Assembly (NCBI GenBank): GCA_020523885.1
Contig: JAJAPY010000001.1
Location: 186,001 to 250,000 of the forward strand
Reading direction: 5' to 3'
Length of the DNA: 64,000 nt
Source of the DNA: Candidatus Liberimonas magnetica
GTDB taxonomy: Bacteria; Elusimicrobiota; Endomicrobiia; Endomicrobiales; JAFGIL01
Shown here piece by piece: positions 43,251-51,938 of this stretch. Numbering within the stretch: position 1 is the stretch's first letter; each line of letters starts with the position of its first letter. The notes under the pieces were generated by a model. That model did not search any database. It saw nothing but the letters and a program-made list of their open reading frames with translations, and was not told where the DNA came from. The position numbers and the translations under genes were made by a program.

Positions 43251-46106
43251 ATGAAGATCACAGAAAAATTAAACAAAGTTGTGAGTTTGGCAACAGCGGC
43301 TTTGATGTTAATCCCGAACCCTTTTGTTTTTGCAGCCTGGGACATGGGCCAGGGATCAGCCTATACTTATGGCCCGGGAGGGGTCCAGATAGAGAATATC
43401 GATCAGGCAAATTACGGCAAGCCTAGTGAAATGTTCACTATAGTCCCGGGTATACCTATAGCCGCAAAGGACAAAGACGGCAACAGGCTCTATTATTCAC
43501 CTGACGGCGCTCTGTCGTTGAGGATCGCGAAAAACGGAGAGATGCAGTTTTCATTGCAGCAAATTGCCGCATCAAAAATCTATGATGAAAAGGGTAAGCT
43601 TAAAACTGAAACTCAGTTTATCACAGGGACAAACAGGCAGGTTGTAAGAAATGACAAAGGGGAAATCACGGGATATAATGAATTTGGCTATGGCGGCCAG
43701 ATAACAAAAGAGTATGCGGTTACAATAAGAAAACAGGACGGCACTATCGCCACCGCTGAAGATGTTATGAAAGGCAAAAACAACAAAGTGAAATATGACA
43801 TTAGTGACAACAATAACAACGAATCAGGCTTTAAATATGAATATAACCTTAGTAACGAACGCCAGTTTGATCAATACGGAAAATCAGTCCACATGATAGT
43901 AGATGCTCTTACCCAGACAAAAACCGTTTTTAACGCCAATAATAAACCGCAGTGTGATATAAACTTTGAGGGAGCTGTTGTCGCCAATTATAAATATGAT
44001 TCAGCTGGGAACCTGGACCATAAAGAAGATGTTTACGGAAATAAAACGTTCTATGACAAAGACGGCAATATGACTTTTACTGAAAGCTGGGATGGTAAAA
44101 AAACAAACGAATATTACTATGTACTAAATGAAAAGCAAATAAAAGTATTAGATAGATCAATCAGCCTGGTAGACGGCATAAGTAACGGAGATATAACCTA
44201 TTTTAAGGACGGCAAACAGACGGAGACGGTATCAAAGCTGGGAGCGGTTGTAGCAAAGTATGGTTATGACGGATCAACCCTTATATACTCTTCTGAATTG
44301 AGGACAAATGAGATTACGTGGTACGATATAACCGGAAAAAGCATAAGTACCACTGTCAATAATGTAAAAGTAAAAGATTGGATATATGACAATAACGGCA
44401 AATTGTCCGGTTTTTATGATTACCGTATGGATAAATATGTGTTTTATGATTTTGGCCGCCAAACCCAGGAAGCAGAATTGCTTAATCCCTCTGATACGCC
44501 GGCGAATGCTGATTATGCAAACAAAATGAGAAATGCAGTGAATAAGAGCGAAAGTACAGGAAATTCAAACAGTTTAGAGAGCCAGGGTATGGGTTTATCA
44601 GAGTCAAAGTATTATTACGATGAAAACGGAAAACTGCAAAGTATAGTGTCTATAGACAACAATGACGGCAGCGGCTATACAACTACAATATTTATAGGAG
44701 ATGGGGTTTCCGGGCAGGACAGGACATCTATCACGGTAACAAGAGATCAAAAGGAAAATGCGGTTTTGGCAGATCAACTTTGGTCCGCAGTGATAGATAA
44801 CGGCCAAAGCCTGGCTGATGTATCTGCCGGTACGGGTGAACTTGCAGATTTTGCAAAATCGATTAAAACAATGAATATAAATGCAAAAAGAATAGGAGCG
44901 CTCACTGATGAACAGCTAATTAACCTTTTAGGCTGGAATGCGGACGCTCCTGATACACAGACATACATAACTGATGTCAGGGCAAGGGCAAAAAATGCCG
45001 GGGACAGCGGTACTGTTTCAATAACTTTTGGCCCTAATTCAGCCAATGACGGCAAAGTCTATGCCGCAGGCATTCAAGCCCAGGATGCCGATTTATTTGT
45101 TGTTGGCGGCACACGGGTTGATAAAATGTTGGACCTTACTTCTCTGCAAGCTGCTGCTGGTATAACCAGCGCCGGAGCTGTAAGTAACGTGAATACACCC
45201 GCGATTGATACAACTTTGACCGGCGATAATAATCAAACAAAAGAGGATTTATTTGTTTCTTATAAGAAACAGGCATCTTTTTCCAAAGAGGTTAATTCCG
45301 TTACCCGCTGGTATTCAGCAAACGGCAACGTTATTCTTGAAATAGATAAATCCCAAATCGCGGCTAATGGCGTAGTAACTAAAGTATATGACCAGGCCGG
45401 TAAAGTTACCGCTTTATACAAGGAAGATATACTTCAAAATGCTTACATATATAACACTGATGAAACAGTTCAAGTCATGAAATCCTTGGATAATTATAAA
45501 AACACTATTACAACTTTTTATGTCGGAGAAGGTACGGCAGGCCGGGATCAGACTGAAATAACCGTTGCAAAAGATCAGGTAGAAAATACGGCCCTTGCTC
45601 AAAAGTTTTGGAATGCCATTGCTAACGGAAACAGCATAGCGGATATCTCTTCCGGAAAAAGCCAATTTTCATCCGAACTGGCAAGCCTTGTAAAAACTAT
45701 AGCCAGTATCAAAGTGAGCCCGAACTTGATTAATACCGGGGATGACCAGCAGTTATGCGCCCTTTTTGGATGGGATGTTTCAGGTACCGGTACTGCAGGA
45801 TTTCTTAAAGACATCAGAAAAAAGATACAGGAGGCGGGAATACAAGGTTCTTTAATTATAAACTACAGCGTTAATCCAGGCGGCGCTATGGAACATACCT
45901 ACGCCGCAAGTATAGACATAGTCTCAGGAAAGGGGCTTATCGGTACTGTAGACCTTACTACTGTGGCTTCCCATGATAAGGTTGTAGCAAAAGAATATAA
46001 CAATGGGACATTCAGCGAGGCTCTTGATACACAAAAGAATATAGCTGTAAATTCATATAATATGCTTCAAGGTGCTATAGCTGATTTTTTAAATATCATG
46101 AAGTAA
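43251..46106 (+). CDS. Large exported YD-like repeat protein with two copies of a novel domain
   Basis: 951 residues. The signal sequence is VSLATAALMLIPNPFVFA. Residues about 60-400 contain tyrosine-rich YD/RHS-like strands (YDSAGNLDHKEDVYGNKTFY, WYDITGK, IYDNNGKLSGFYDY). Residues about 475-620 and 750-905 are two copies of a roughly 140-residue domain (FIGDGVSGQDRTSITV or FYVGEGTAGRDQTEITV, then LADVSAG, LLGWN and IxDVRxKxxxAG). A related copy is in the protein at 46772. I know no name for this domain. The ribosome site AAAGGA is 9 nt before the ATG. It is the second gene of module 2 and probably a surface or secreted protein. Confidence 0.87.
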   Translation: MKITEKLNKVVSLATAALMLIPNPFVFAAWDMGQGSAYTYGPGGVQIENIDQANYGKPSEMFTIVPGIPIAAKDKDGNRLYYSPDGALSLRIAKNGEMQFSLQQIAASKIYDEKGKLKTETQFITGTNRQVVRNDKGEITGYNEFGYGGQITKEYAVTIRKQDGTIATAEDVMKGKNNKVKYDISDNNNNESGFKYEYNLSNERQFDQYGKSVHMIVDALTQTKTVFNANNKPQCDINFEGAVVANYKYDSAGNLDHKEDVYGNKTFYDKDGNMTFTESWDGKKTNEYYYVLNEKQIKVLDRSISLVDGISNGDITYFKDGKQTETVSKLGAVVAKYGYDGSTLIYSSELRTNEITWYDITGKSISTTVNNVKVKDWIYDNNGKLSGFYDYRMDKYVFYDFGRQTQEAELLNPSDTPANADYANKMRNAVNKSESTGNSNSLESQGMGLSESKYYYDENGKLQSIVSIDNNDGSGYTTTIFIGDGVSGQDRTSITVTRDQKENAVLADQLWSAVIDNGQSLADVSAGTGELADFAKSIKTMNINAKRIGALTDEQLINLLGWNADAPDTQTYITDVRARAKNAGDSGTVSITFGPNSANDGKVYAAGIQAQDADLFVVGGTRVDKMLDLTSLQAAAGITSAGAVSNVNTPAIDTTLTGDNNQTKEDLFVSYKKQASFSKEVNSVTRWYSANGNVILEIDKSQIAANGVVTKVYDQAGKVTALYKEDILQNAYIYNTDETVQVMKSLDNYKNTITTFYVGEGTAGRDQTEITVAKDQVENTALAQKFWNAIANGNSIADISSGKSQFSSELASLVKTIASIKVSPNLINTGDDQQLCALFGWDVSGTGTAGFLKDIRKKIQEAGIQGSLIINYSVNPGGAMEHTYAASIDIVSGKGLIGTVDLTTVASHDKVVAKEYNNGTFSEALDTQKNIAVNSYNMLQGAIADFLNIMK

Positions 46107-46128
46107 GATGTACAATCCAAAATTAAAG

Positions 46129-46182
46129 TTCACAAATATTTCACAACTTTTTCATTGATTTTTTACAAGTTTATGCTATAAT
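46129..46182 (+). promoter_or_regulatory. Tandem Pho-box-like promoter, module 3
   Basis: TTCACA (46129), TTCACA (46140), TTCATT (46151) and TTTACA (46162) start exactly 11 bp apart. A perfect -10, TATAAT, starts at 46177, nine bases after the last box. The box order matches module 4. Confidence 0.78.
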
Positions 46183-46205
46183 GTAAGAGAAGCAAGGGAA
46201 ATTCA

Positions 46206-46706
46206 ATGAAATACTTTACAACAAAAAAACTATTTTCCATCTATTTGCCCTTGTTGTTGCTGCTCAACGCAGCGGCTCCTAAGCTAAACGCTCAGGCACT
46301 TTTTAGCGGTATGGACAGATGCCAGAAGTCACTGGTCTATTCCTATGTCTTTATACCGATTATGGAGATTAGTGTTTTGATAGCGCATTATATAATCCCT
46401 GTTCCAGATATTACAACCGCAAAAGATTCCCAAAAAAATAACGAGAGCCGCAATAAATCAGCTTCGACTGAATACCTGCTCAACCTGCCCAACAGAGTAC
46501 CTATAGTATTGCGCACAATAAAAGACATAGAATTAAAATATTACTTAGATACGGTATTTAGCGACTATGACTTGCTTAAAGGTTTACTTTTTGCCCCTTC
46601 TACAGATTTTACGTTAACTATCCTTCCTTTAACTTCACTTATCTTTTTATTTAAACCTCTTATGCCGAGAAGCGACATACCTCTCCTCCTTGTCTCTGCC
46701 CTATAA
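46206..46706 (+). CDS. Small membrane protein of the PRGSxD module family (module 3)
   Basis: 166 residues, the shortest of the four. An N-terminal hydrophobic segment (LFSIYLPLLLLLNAAAP) is followed by a short hydrophobic stretch around 45-60, a Lys/Asn/Ser-rich linker (AKDSQKNNESRNKSAS) and a C-terminal hydrophobic segment (LTILPLTSLIFLF) ending in LMPRSDI. The (L/M)PR-S-D ending and position before a large exported protein place it in the family; sequence similarity to the others is weak outside these points. AAGGGAA precedes the ATG. Confidence 0.78.
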   Translation: MKYFTTKKLFSIYLPLLLLLNAAAPKLNAQALFSGMDRCQKSLVYSYVFIPIMEISVLIAHYIIPVPDITTAKDSQKNNESRNKSASTEYLLNLPNRVPIVLRTIKDIELKYYLDTVFSDYDLLKGLLFAPSTDFTLTILPLTSLIFLFKPLMPRSDIPLLLVSAL

Positions 46707-46726
46707 GGGCCAGCGGACGGTTTTTT
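46692..46726 (+). terminator. Terminator/attenuator hairpin at the stop of the module 3 small gene
   Basis: GCCC-TATAA-GGGC surrounds the stop codon. An outer GTCT/GGAC pairing extends the stem across an internal loop, and six T follow at 46721. It is less perfect than those of modules 1, 2 and 4. Confidence 0.6.
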
Positions 46727-46771
46727 AGACAGCCGCAAAATGTCTATAACCAAATTTAAGGAGGAACAACA

Positions 46772-49147
46772 ATGAAGACAATAATTAGTAAAATTTTGTG
46801 CGTTGCAATCTGCCTGATGACGTTTTCACAGGTTTCATTTACTTCCTACACAATCCAGGTAGGGGACATCACCAGAACGGTATCAGACAACGGTATTATG
46901 GTTCAGGATTTTGATGCTAAGAAAAATACAGTTACAAAATATGACGGCGTAGGCCGTTTATTTCAAATGTATGACGCTAACGGCATAATGGTGCGGCAGG
47001 ACAATTACGACACCACTGGCACCAGGGTCAGCGTAATGCAGTATAACCCTACGGCAGATAAAGATAAAGCATACAGCCTGACAGTGTTTTGCGGGCCTGG
47101 CGGCCGTGACTCTATTACGGTAAGCGGTTTTTCAGCCGCAGATTTGTCTAATAATGCGGCTGTTGAAGCGAAAGTGCAGGCGGCTTACAGCGCTTTCCTT
47201 TCCGGCGGCCTGGATGCTTTAAACGCGTTGAGTGCAAGCAATGATATGGTCAAAAAAATATCCGGCCTTTCAATAAGTGTGAGCACCATGAACGGCATGA
47301 ATGATGCTTCACTTGCTAAGATGCTGGGACTTAACTCCACAGCTGCAAATACTGCTGATATGAATAATCTAAGACGTGCTATGTCAGAAGCCGGTAATAA
47401 TGGAAGTTTTACTCTGGGTTTTACAAGCTCAGGTGGCAAACTGGCAATCAGCACAGTTAATGTTACAGATGTAACAGGATTACCTCTATATACAAAGGAT
47501 TATACCGCGCAGACAGTAGCCGATTATAATGCTACACATACTGATCAAATCAACGCACAATTGTCTGCACCGGCATCGTCCGTTATGAATGCTTCAGCTG
47601 CATTGTCTATCATAAACAATATGACTGCTGCACAGAAGCTTCTTTTTATGAATTATATTCAGGCTCTTGCATCTAACAGTGACAGTGTTACTACCAATGA
47701 TACAACCTTCGCGAATATGACTAAAGAACAGCTTACAGGTGCTTTAACCGCGGCAGGTGTAACTATGCAGGACGCCGATAAAGACAAATTAATAGGTGCT
47801 ATGAAAGTCGTTGGTGCGCAGGGCTGGGGCAATGCACTGGCTTACAAGGGCGGCGTAGATCTTTTCTTTGCTGGTTTTAAAGCCCTGGGAAGCTTAGCTC
47901 AAAGAGTCACAGATGCTGTCGCTAAAATACAAACAATGTCAACCGTAGCAGTGCAGGGAAATCAGATACAGCTTGATTTCTCCCAAGATGCCAGTGTTAC
48001 CGGTCAGGTCGGAGGCAATAATGCTACTCAGAACGTAGTGACTATAATGCTGAGAACAACCGGTTCGACTACCGGCGGCGTTAATTTGGAAACATATAAT
48101 GGTTCAACCATTATGGCTGGAGCCGCTGCCTGGAATGGTTTATCTCCCGATCTACAGACTATATTGAAGACCTGGATGACTAACAATAGAAAGACTATTG
48201 CAACCATTACCGCAGCTAATATTACTGCTGCTCTTGGTTCAGCTAATATCTCTTCCAGTCTGGCTGAATCATTAGCCAATGGACTGAATGGATTGGCGAA
48301 AATTGTAGGGACCGCAGGAACAGCATTAAAAGCTGCCGATTTAACTGATCTAAATAAGTGTTTTAACGAGGTGGCCAGATTAGGGTACCTTAATACAATT
48401 GCGAATTTGAGCACTGAGAGGATGACTGCTTTAGCCTCTTATATGATCGACCATCAGAAAACCTTTACGAACCTCTCTGTAGATGATATCGCTGCTGCTC
48501 TGACCGGGACTAATTCTATAGGAGATAAGGACGCTCAGGCTGTCAAGGACCTTTGCAAAGCAATAAATGAGCTTGGCAAACTTGGCGTAGGCAACAATTC
48601 TACAACCAAAGAAGCTTTAACCAAGGTATTCACTGACACAAAAGCCACTCTTTCATTGCTTAACGGGAGCTATGGCAATGCCCATAACCTGGGTTCCTAT
48701 GACCCGCTTGTTGCAGGAAAGATACAGAGTGTTGTAAACATAAACGGCAAGAATTACGTTGTAGTAAAAGCTGACAAGATAGATATGTTTGACGGCAGAG
48801 GCTTTCAGGCTGCAGACGGCGAAGAGATCTATGTAGAAGTCGACGCTGCAACAGCTGCAAACATACAGTCTGGTTTAGCAAGCGGAAATAACGAGATAAT
48901 TATTTCCGGCAACGTTCAGGCTGATGTTAACGGCCATCTCACTATGTCGATGAATGACGGCGGCTATAAGATAGGTACTAATGCAGAACAAGTAACCAGC
49001 GAATGGTTTGCCCAGAATTCCGAGTTCTATAAGAGCATGGTGAATTTTATGGCAGCAAACGTGTGGAGCCAGGTAGGTGTTCAAAGCGACTGGCGGACTG
49101 GATGGAACTTACTAAGAGGAATTGCCTCTGGACAGATCAATTTCTAA
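46772..49147 (+). CDS. Large exported helical protein, module 3
   Basis: 791 residues. The signal is ILCVAICLMTFSQVSFT, followed by a short YD-like region (KYDGVGRLFQMYDANGIMV, about 45-75). Residues about 100-230 are a divergent copy of the domain repeated in the protein at 43251 (FCGPGGRDSITVSG, MLGLN, LRRAMSEAGNNGSFTLGF). Residues about 240-640 are Ala/Asn/Thr-rich helices. A beta-rich C-terminal part begins at SVVNINGKNYVVVKADKIDM, and the tail is VQSDWRTGWNLLRGIASGQ. It has a strong AAGGAGGAA ribosome site. Function unknown; part of the small-protein/large-protein module set. Confidence 0.85.
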   Translation: MKTIISKILCVAICLMTFSQVSFTSYTIQVGDITRTVSDNGIMVQDFDAKKNTVTKYDGVGRLFQMYDANGIMVRQDNYDTTGTRVSVMQYNPTADKDKAYSLTVFCGPGGRDSITVSGFSAADLSNNAAVEAKVQAAYSAFLSGGLDALNALSASNDMVKKISGLSISVSTMNGMNDASLAKMLGLNSTAANTADMNNLRRAMSEAGNNGSFTLGFTSSGGKLAISTVNVTDVTGLPLYTKDYTAQTVADYNATHTDQINAQLSAPASSVMNASAALSIINNMTAAQKLLFMNYIQALASNSDSVTTNDTTFANMTKEQLTGALTAAGVTMQDADKDKLIGAMKVVGAQGWGNALAYKGGVDLFFAGFKALGSLAQRVTDAVAKIQTMSTVAVQGNQIQLDFSQDASVTGQVGGNNATQNVVTIMLRTTGSTTGGVNLETYNGSTIMAGAAAWNGLSPDLQTILKTWMTNNRKTIATITAANITAALGSANISSSLAESLANGLNGLAKIVGTAGTALKAADLTDLNKCFNEVARLGYLNTIANLSTERMTALASYMIDHQKTFTNLSVDDIAAALTGTNSIGDKDAQAVKDLCKAINELGKLGVGNNSTTKEALTKVFTDTKATLSLLNGSYGNAHNLGSYDPLVAGKIQSVVNINGKNYVVVKADKIDMFDGRGFQAADGEEIYVEVDAATAANIQSGLASGNNEIIISGNVQADVNGHLTMSMNDGGYKIGTNAEQVTSEWFAQNSEFYKSMVNFMAANVWSQVGVQSDWRTGWNLLRGIASGQINF

Positions 49148-49188
49148 GAACCAGCCAGCGAGAAGAAGTCAAGATACATCATACTAAC

Positions 49189-49225
49189 AAAAGCCCTGAG
49201 TTTAAAACCCAGGGCTTTTGTTTTT
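49189..49225 (+). terminator. Rho-independent terminator after module 3
   Basis: AAAAGCCCTG pairs with CAGGGCTTTT, extended inside by GTTT/AAAC around one mismatch, followed by TTTTTG. It closes the module 3 transcript. Confidence 0.85.
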
Positions 49226-49248
49226 GTATAGGTTTTTTGATAAAAAAT

Positions 49249-49277
49249 TTGACATATAAATTATAATTATGTAAAAT
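49249..49277 (+). promoter_or_regulatory. Sigma70 promoter of the OB-like protein pair
   Basis: TTGACA, 17-bp spacer, TAAAAT. The leader ends in GGGAGGAG before the ATG at 49316. Confidence 0.75.
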
Positions 49278-49315
49278 AAAATAACTTTAATAAATATAAA
49301 TGGGAGGAGCTAATA

Positions 49316-50140
49316 ATGGAAGAAACAAAATCCAGGATGTTAAAGATTGTTTTATCAGGAGTAATAATAATTGCCCTTGTGGCTGGCTTAGGCCCGATAT
49401 TTGTTAGTTATCTTGCAAAAAAAACTTTTAAACCCCGTAAATTATTAATTCAAGAAGCTCCTTTGAAAATAAAAGCTCACGGTACAATTTCAATTCTTGC
49501 GGACAAACTAGTTCTTACAACCCCAAACGGCATAAATAACTACATTATATATACCAAAGATAAAGATATGGATAGGCTAAAAAAATATGCGAACAAAAAA
49601 ACTGAAGTCTATCTCTTTGGAAAACTTGTGAAGGCTGAAACAAATATGCTTAACAAGGTGAAAATCAGGGCAGATATTGAAGTAGAGAGTTTCGATACTA
49701 AAGATTTTAATGCCGGAGAAATAATGACTGCACAGGTTGCCCAGGCAATAAAAGAAAAGCTCAGGGAAAAGGCTGAAATAAAAGCAAAGGTGTTTGCTAA
49801 ATTGGGATTGCCTAAAGATTCAATCCTGGAAGTTATAAGCGGCAAATTAAAAGTTGTGAATTGTATAGTTTTTCAGGGAGGGAGCAAACAAATTCGAGGC
49901 CTTAATCTATTGATACAGGATAAATACGGAGATTTATATGCTTTAAGAGCTGACGACCCAAAATACTCTGCAGAAAAATTTAAGAAGCTGGCAAGTGCAG
50001 ATTTAGACGTAGTAGTTACGGGCCATTTAACTGTGCCTAATCCCAATTTGTTGATCCCGGGATTAAATAACTATATGATGTTTGTCGCAAAAGATATATA
50101 TAATAATGATGATAAACTGAGCGAATTGAACCTCCAATAG
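49316..50140 (+). CDS. Membrane-anchored protein with two OB-like beta domains
   Basis: 274 residues. One N-terminal membrane helix (IVLSGVIIIALVAGLGPIFV, about 11-30) is followed by two beta-rich regions of about 80 residues: about 48-125 (KAHGTISILADKLVLTTPNG, then TEVYLFGKLVKA) and about 175-270 (GKLKVVNCIVFQGG, then LDVVVTGHLTVPN). The pattern of strands ending in a VxGxL-like strand resembles small OB-type domains, but I cannot name a family. The lipoprotein at 50168 has one similar region. It is probably exposed to the periplasm. A strong ribosome site and promoter precede it. Confidence 0.8.
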   Translation: MEETKSRMLKIVLSGVIIIALVAGLGPIFVSYLAKKTFKPRKLLIQEAPLKIKAHGTISILADKLVLTTPNGINNYIIYTKDKDMDRLKKYANKKTEVYLFGKLVKAETNMLNKVKIRADIEVESFDTKDFNAGEIMTAQVAQAIKEKLREKAEIKAKVFAKLGLPKDSILEVISGKLKVVNCIVFQGGSKQIRGLNLLIQDKYGDLYALRADDPKYSAEKFKKLASADLDVVVTGHLTVPNPNLLIPGLNNYMMFVAKDIYNNDDKLSELNLQ

Positions 50141-50167
50141 TCCCAAAAAATAGTAATAGCAGGTATT

Positions 50168-50551
50168 GTGCTTTTTAAAAGGTTACCAGAAAGTTTCTTG
50201 TTATTTGTCGGTTTTCTTTCGTTCCTGTTTCCAATGGCTGGTTGTAAAGATAAGAAACCAATTATTGTAAAACCTGTTGATAAGTCTTTATTGTTTTCAA
50301 AAGTCCGAGGAGAACTTCTGATTTCAAAAGCCGGGCTATTGATAATTAATAATTTGTCTGGGAATTTTGTTTTAGAAGGAAATAAAGACGGGCTTAAGGA
50401 ACTGGCAGGAAAAGATGTGTCAGTATTCGGAAAAATGAAAGTGAAAAACCCCGCATCTGTTGACGGGAAAGAGATAAAATATAACATTGAAATCTCTACA
50501 TTTTCTACAGGTGAATTGAAAATAGGCGAAGACTTCAATAAAGATAACTAA
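50168..50551 (+). CDS. Small lipoprotein related to the neighbour at 49316
   Basis: 127 residues from a GTG start (AGCAGGT upstream). The signal ends in FPMAGCKDK, a lipobox with cysteine near residue 26. The mature part is a single beta-rich domain (VRGELLISKAGLLIINNLSG, then LAGKDVSVFGKMKV) similar in plan to the first OB-like region of the protein at 49316: both have G-x-L/I strands, an Asn turn, a Lys-rich spacer and a VxxFGK strand. Probably a co-transcribed pair, 27 bp apart. Function unknown. Confidence 0.8.
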   Translation: MLFKRLPESFLLFVGFLSFLFPMAGCKDKKPIIVKPVDKSLLFSKVRGELLISKAGLLIINNLSGNFVLEGNKDGLKELAGKDVSVFGKMKVKNPASVDGKEIKYNIEISTFSTGELKIGEDFNKDN

Positions 50552-50918
50552 CATTATAAAAACTTCTTCGGAAAAAATAAATAGATATTTAATTACCCAT
50601 CATTTCATTTCAATCCTGAACAATGACTCCATCTACCCTATTCCGCTCCAGGTAAATAGATCAAGCCAGAATAAGCAAAAAATGTTTATTCAATCATTTA
50701 AAGCCATATTTCGCCATTTATTACAAAACCTGCTGGCCGCATATGTTTCGAAAGCATTTTTCAAATATTTTACAGATTTCACATATTTTTCACAAATAAT
50801 TTATTATTTGTTTACACGTTGTCAGTATAACTTTATCAAGACAAAAAGTCTATTTTTTATAACGCTTGGTGAATTTGGATTAAAGGTTTGATACTGTCAG
50901 AAAAAGGGGATGATATAA
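50552..50918. other. Intergenic region, 367 bp, with the module 4 promoter
   Basis: No gene is supported. The region carries the four-box promoter array at 50778-50831 and two further TTCAAA/TTTACA hexamers just upstream (50760 and 50769) off the 11-bp register. Confidence 0.7.
50778..50831 (+). promoter_or_regulatory. Tandem Pho-box-like promoter, module 4
   Basis: TTCACA (50778), TTCACA (50789), TTTATT (50800) and TTTACA (50811) start exactly 11 bp apart. A -10-like TATAAC starts at 50826, nine bases after the last box. Same box order as module 3. Transcription would enter the receiver gene at 50919. Confidence 0.72.
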
Positions 50919-51314
50919 ATGGGAACGATGGTATTGATAATTGAAGACGAGCAAGATATGGCGAACTTGATAAGGGACAGGCTTGAGAATGAGGGGTATC
51001 AGACAGATGTCGCTTATACGGGAGCAGATGCGATAAAGGAATTAAGAGAGAAAAAACCCGACATAGTGACCCTGGACCTTTACTTGCCCGATATAAACGG
51101 CCTTAACATTTTAAAAGAGCTGAAATCGAACCCCAATACCTACAAAATACCGGTTATCATAGTTTCATCGAGCGAAGAAGAAGATAATGCTATCGGCCTT
51201 GGAGCTGATAAATTCATAAAAAAGCCTATAAACTTTGTTAAACTATTTTCAGTCCTTAATGACGCAAAAACAAAAATCGCCCGGTCGAACAAAGAAAGCG
51301 CAGTAAAAAAATAA
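50919..51314 (+). CDS. Stand-alone response regulator receiver protein
   Basis: 131 residues, one REC domain: acidic pair E9-D10, phosphoacceptor D53 in TLDLYLPD, VSSS switch serine, and the conserved Lys in FIKKP. No DNA-binding or output domain follows, only a short Lys/Ser tail. It acts by phosphorylation-dependent binding to a partner protein. It is the first gene after the module 4 promoter, 10 bp upstream of the small membrane protein gene, so it is probably part of that operon. The partner kinase is unknown; the soluble kinase at 29558 is one candidate. Confidence 0.93.
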   Translation: MGTMVLIIEDEQDMANLIRDRLENEGYQTDVAYTGADAIKELREKKPDIVTLDLYLPDINGLNILKELKSNPNTYKIPVIIVSSSEEEDNAIGLGADKFIKKPINFVKLFSVLNDAKTKIARSNKESAVKK

Positions 51315-51324
51315 GAAATATTTT

Positions 51325-51906
51325 ATGCATAAAATTTATTTAAAATCATTATTTAGAATATCAAAGAAAAGCCATAAGGTTACAACCTGGTTTGTTGTAG
51401 CCTTTTTACTGTTAGGATCTCTAGTGCCGGCCTATAACGCTGTAGAGATGAAGGCGTTAATGCTGAGCGCTCAAATCTTTACCGACAAACCGTTTATGGC
51501 GGAATATTATAATATATTAGAGTTCAGCCAGAATATTGTAAACGGCTTCTATATAGCGCAATGCATAGCAAAAGGAGTATCGCCGAAGGCGAGCAAGAAA
51601 TCGCTGCCGAAAAAAGATATCAGAAATAATGACAGGGCGGCTGCTTCAGGTTCTATAACGCAGTATGAAAAGAATGAAAATCTAGGTTTTGCACAGGCTC
51701 AAGTTTCAGCTGCAAATCTTTTTTGTTATACAGAGGCACTGTGGCAGGGAGAGGTTTTTAAGTTAGGGGTAAGCCCCAGGGATAGTATCGAGTTTTATAT
51801 ATTAGTTTTATTTTTAATGTTATTTCTACTGCCCAGAGGCAGCCTTGATCCGAGTGTAATTAATTTAAATACAAATAATTTATGGATAGGAAACCCAGCT
51901 AAATAA
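51325..51906 (+). CDS. Small membrane protein of the PRGSxD module family (module 4)
   Basis: 193 residues. The first hydrophobic segment is TTWFVVAFLLLGSLVPAYN, then AVEMKALMLSAQIFTDKP (aligned with module 2). A Lys/Ser-rich hydrophilic region (KASKKSLPKKD, about 88-100) precedes a last hydrophobic segment (FYILVLFLMLFL) that ends in LPRGSLDPS and a 22-residue tail. The ending matches module 1 almost exactly (FFLLPRGSID and LFLLPRGSLD). It starts 10 bp after the receiver gene without a clear ribosome site, which suggests coupling. A terminator-like hairpin overlaps its last codons. Confidence 0.85.
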   Translation: MHKIYLKSLFRISKKSHKVTTWFVVAFLLLGSLVPAYNAVEMKALMLSAQIFTDKPFMAEYYNILEFSQNIVNGFYIAQCIAKGVSPKASKKSLPKKDIRNNDRAAASGSITQYEKNENLGFAQAQVSAANLFCYTEALWQGEVFKLGVSPRDSIEFYILVLFLMLFLLPRGSLDPSVINLNTNNLWIGNPAK

Positions 51907-51922
51907 AAAAGCTGGGTTTTTT
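51891..51922 (+). terminator. Terminator/attenuator hairpin overlapping the stop of the module 4 small gene
   Basis: AAACCCAGCT and AGCTGGGTTT form a perfect 10-bp stem with a 9-nt loop, followed by T. The left arm encodes Asn-Pro-Ala and the stop codon lies in the loop. The giant gene starts 17 nt after the T-run. Confidence 0.87.
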
Positions 51923-51938
51923 ATTTGTGGAGGGAAAC

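Noticed and set aside
50682-50891. 69-codon plus-strand frame before the receiver gene
   Set aside because: It covers the module 4 promoter array and has no ribosome site.
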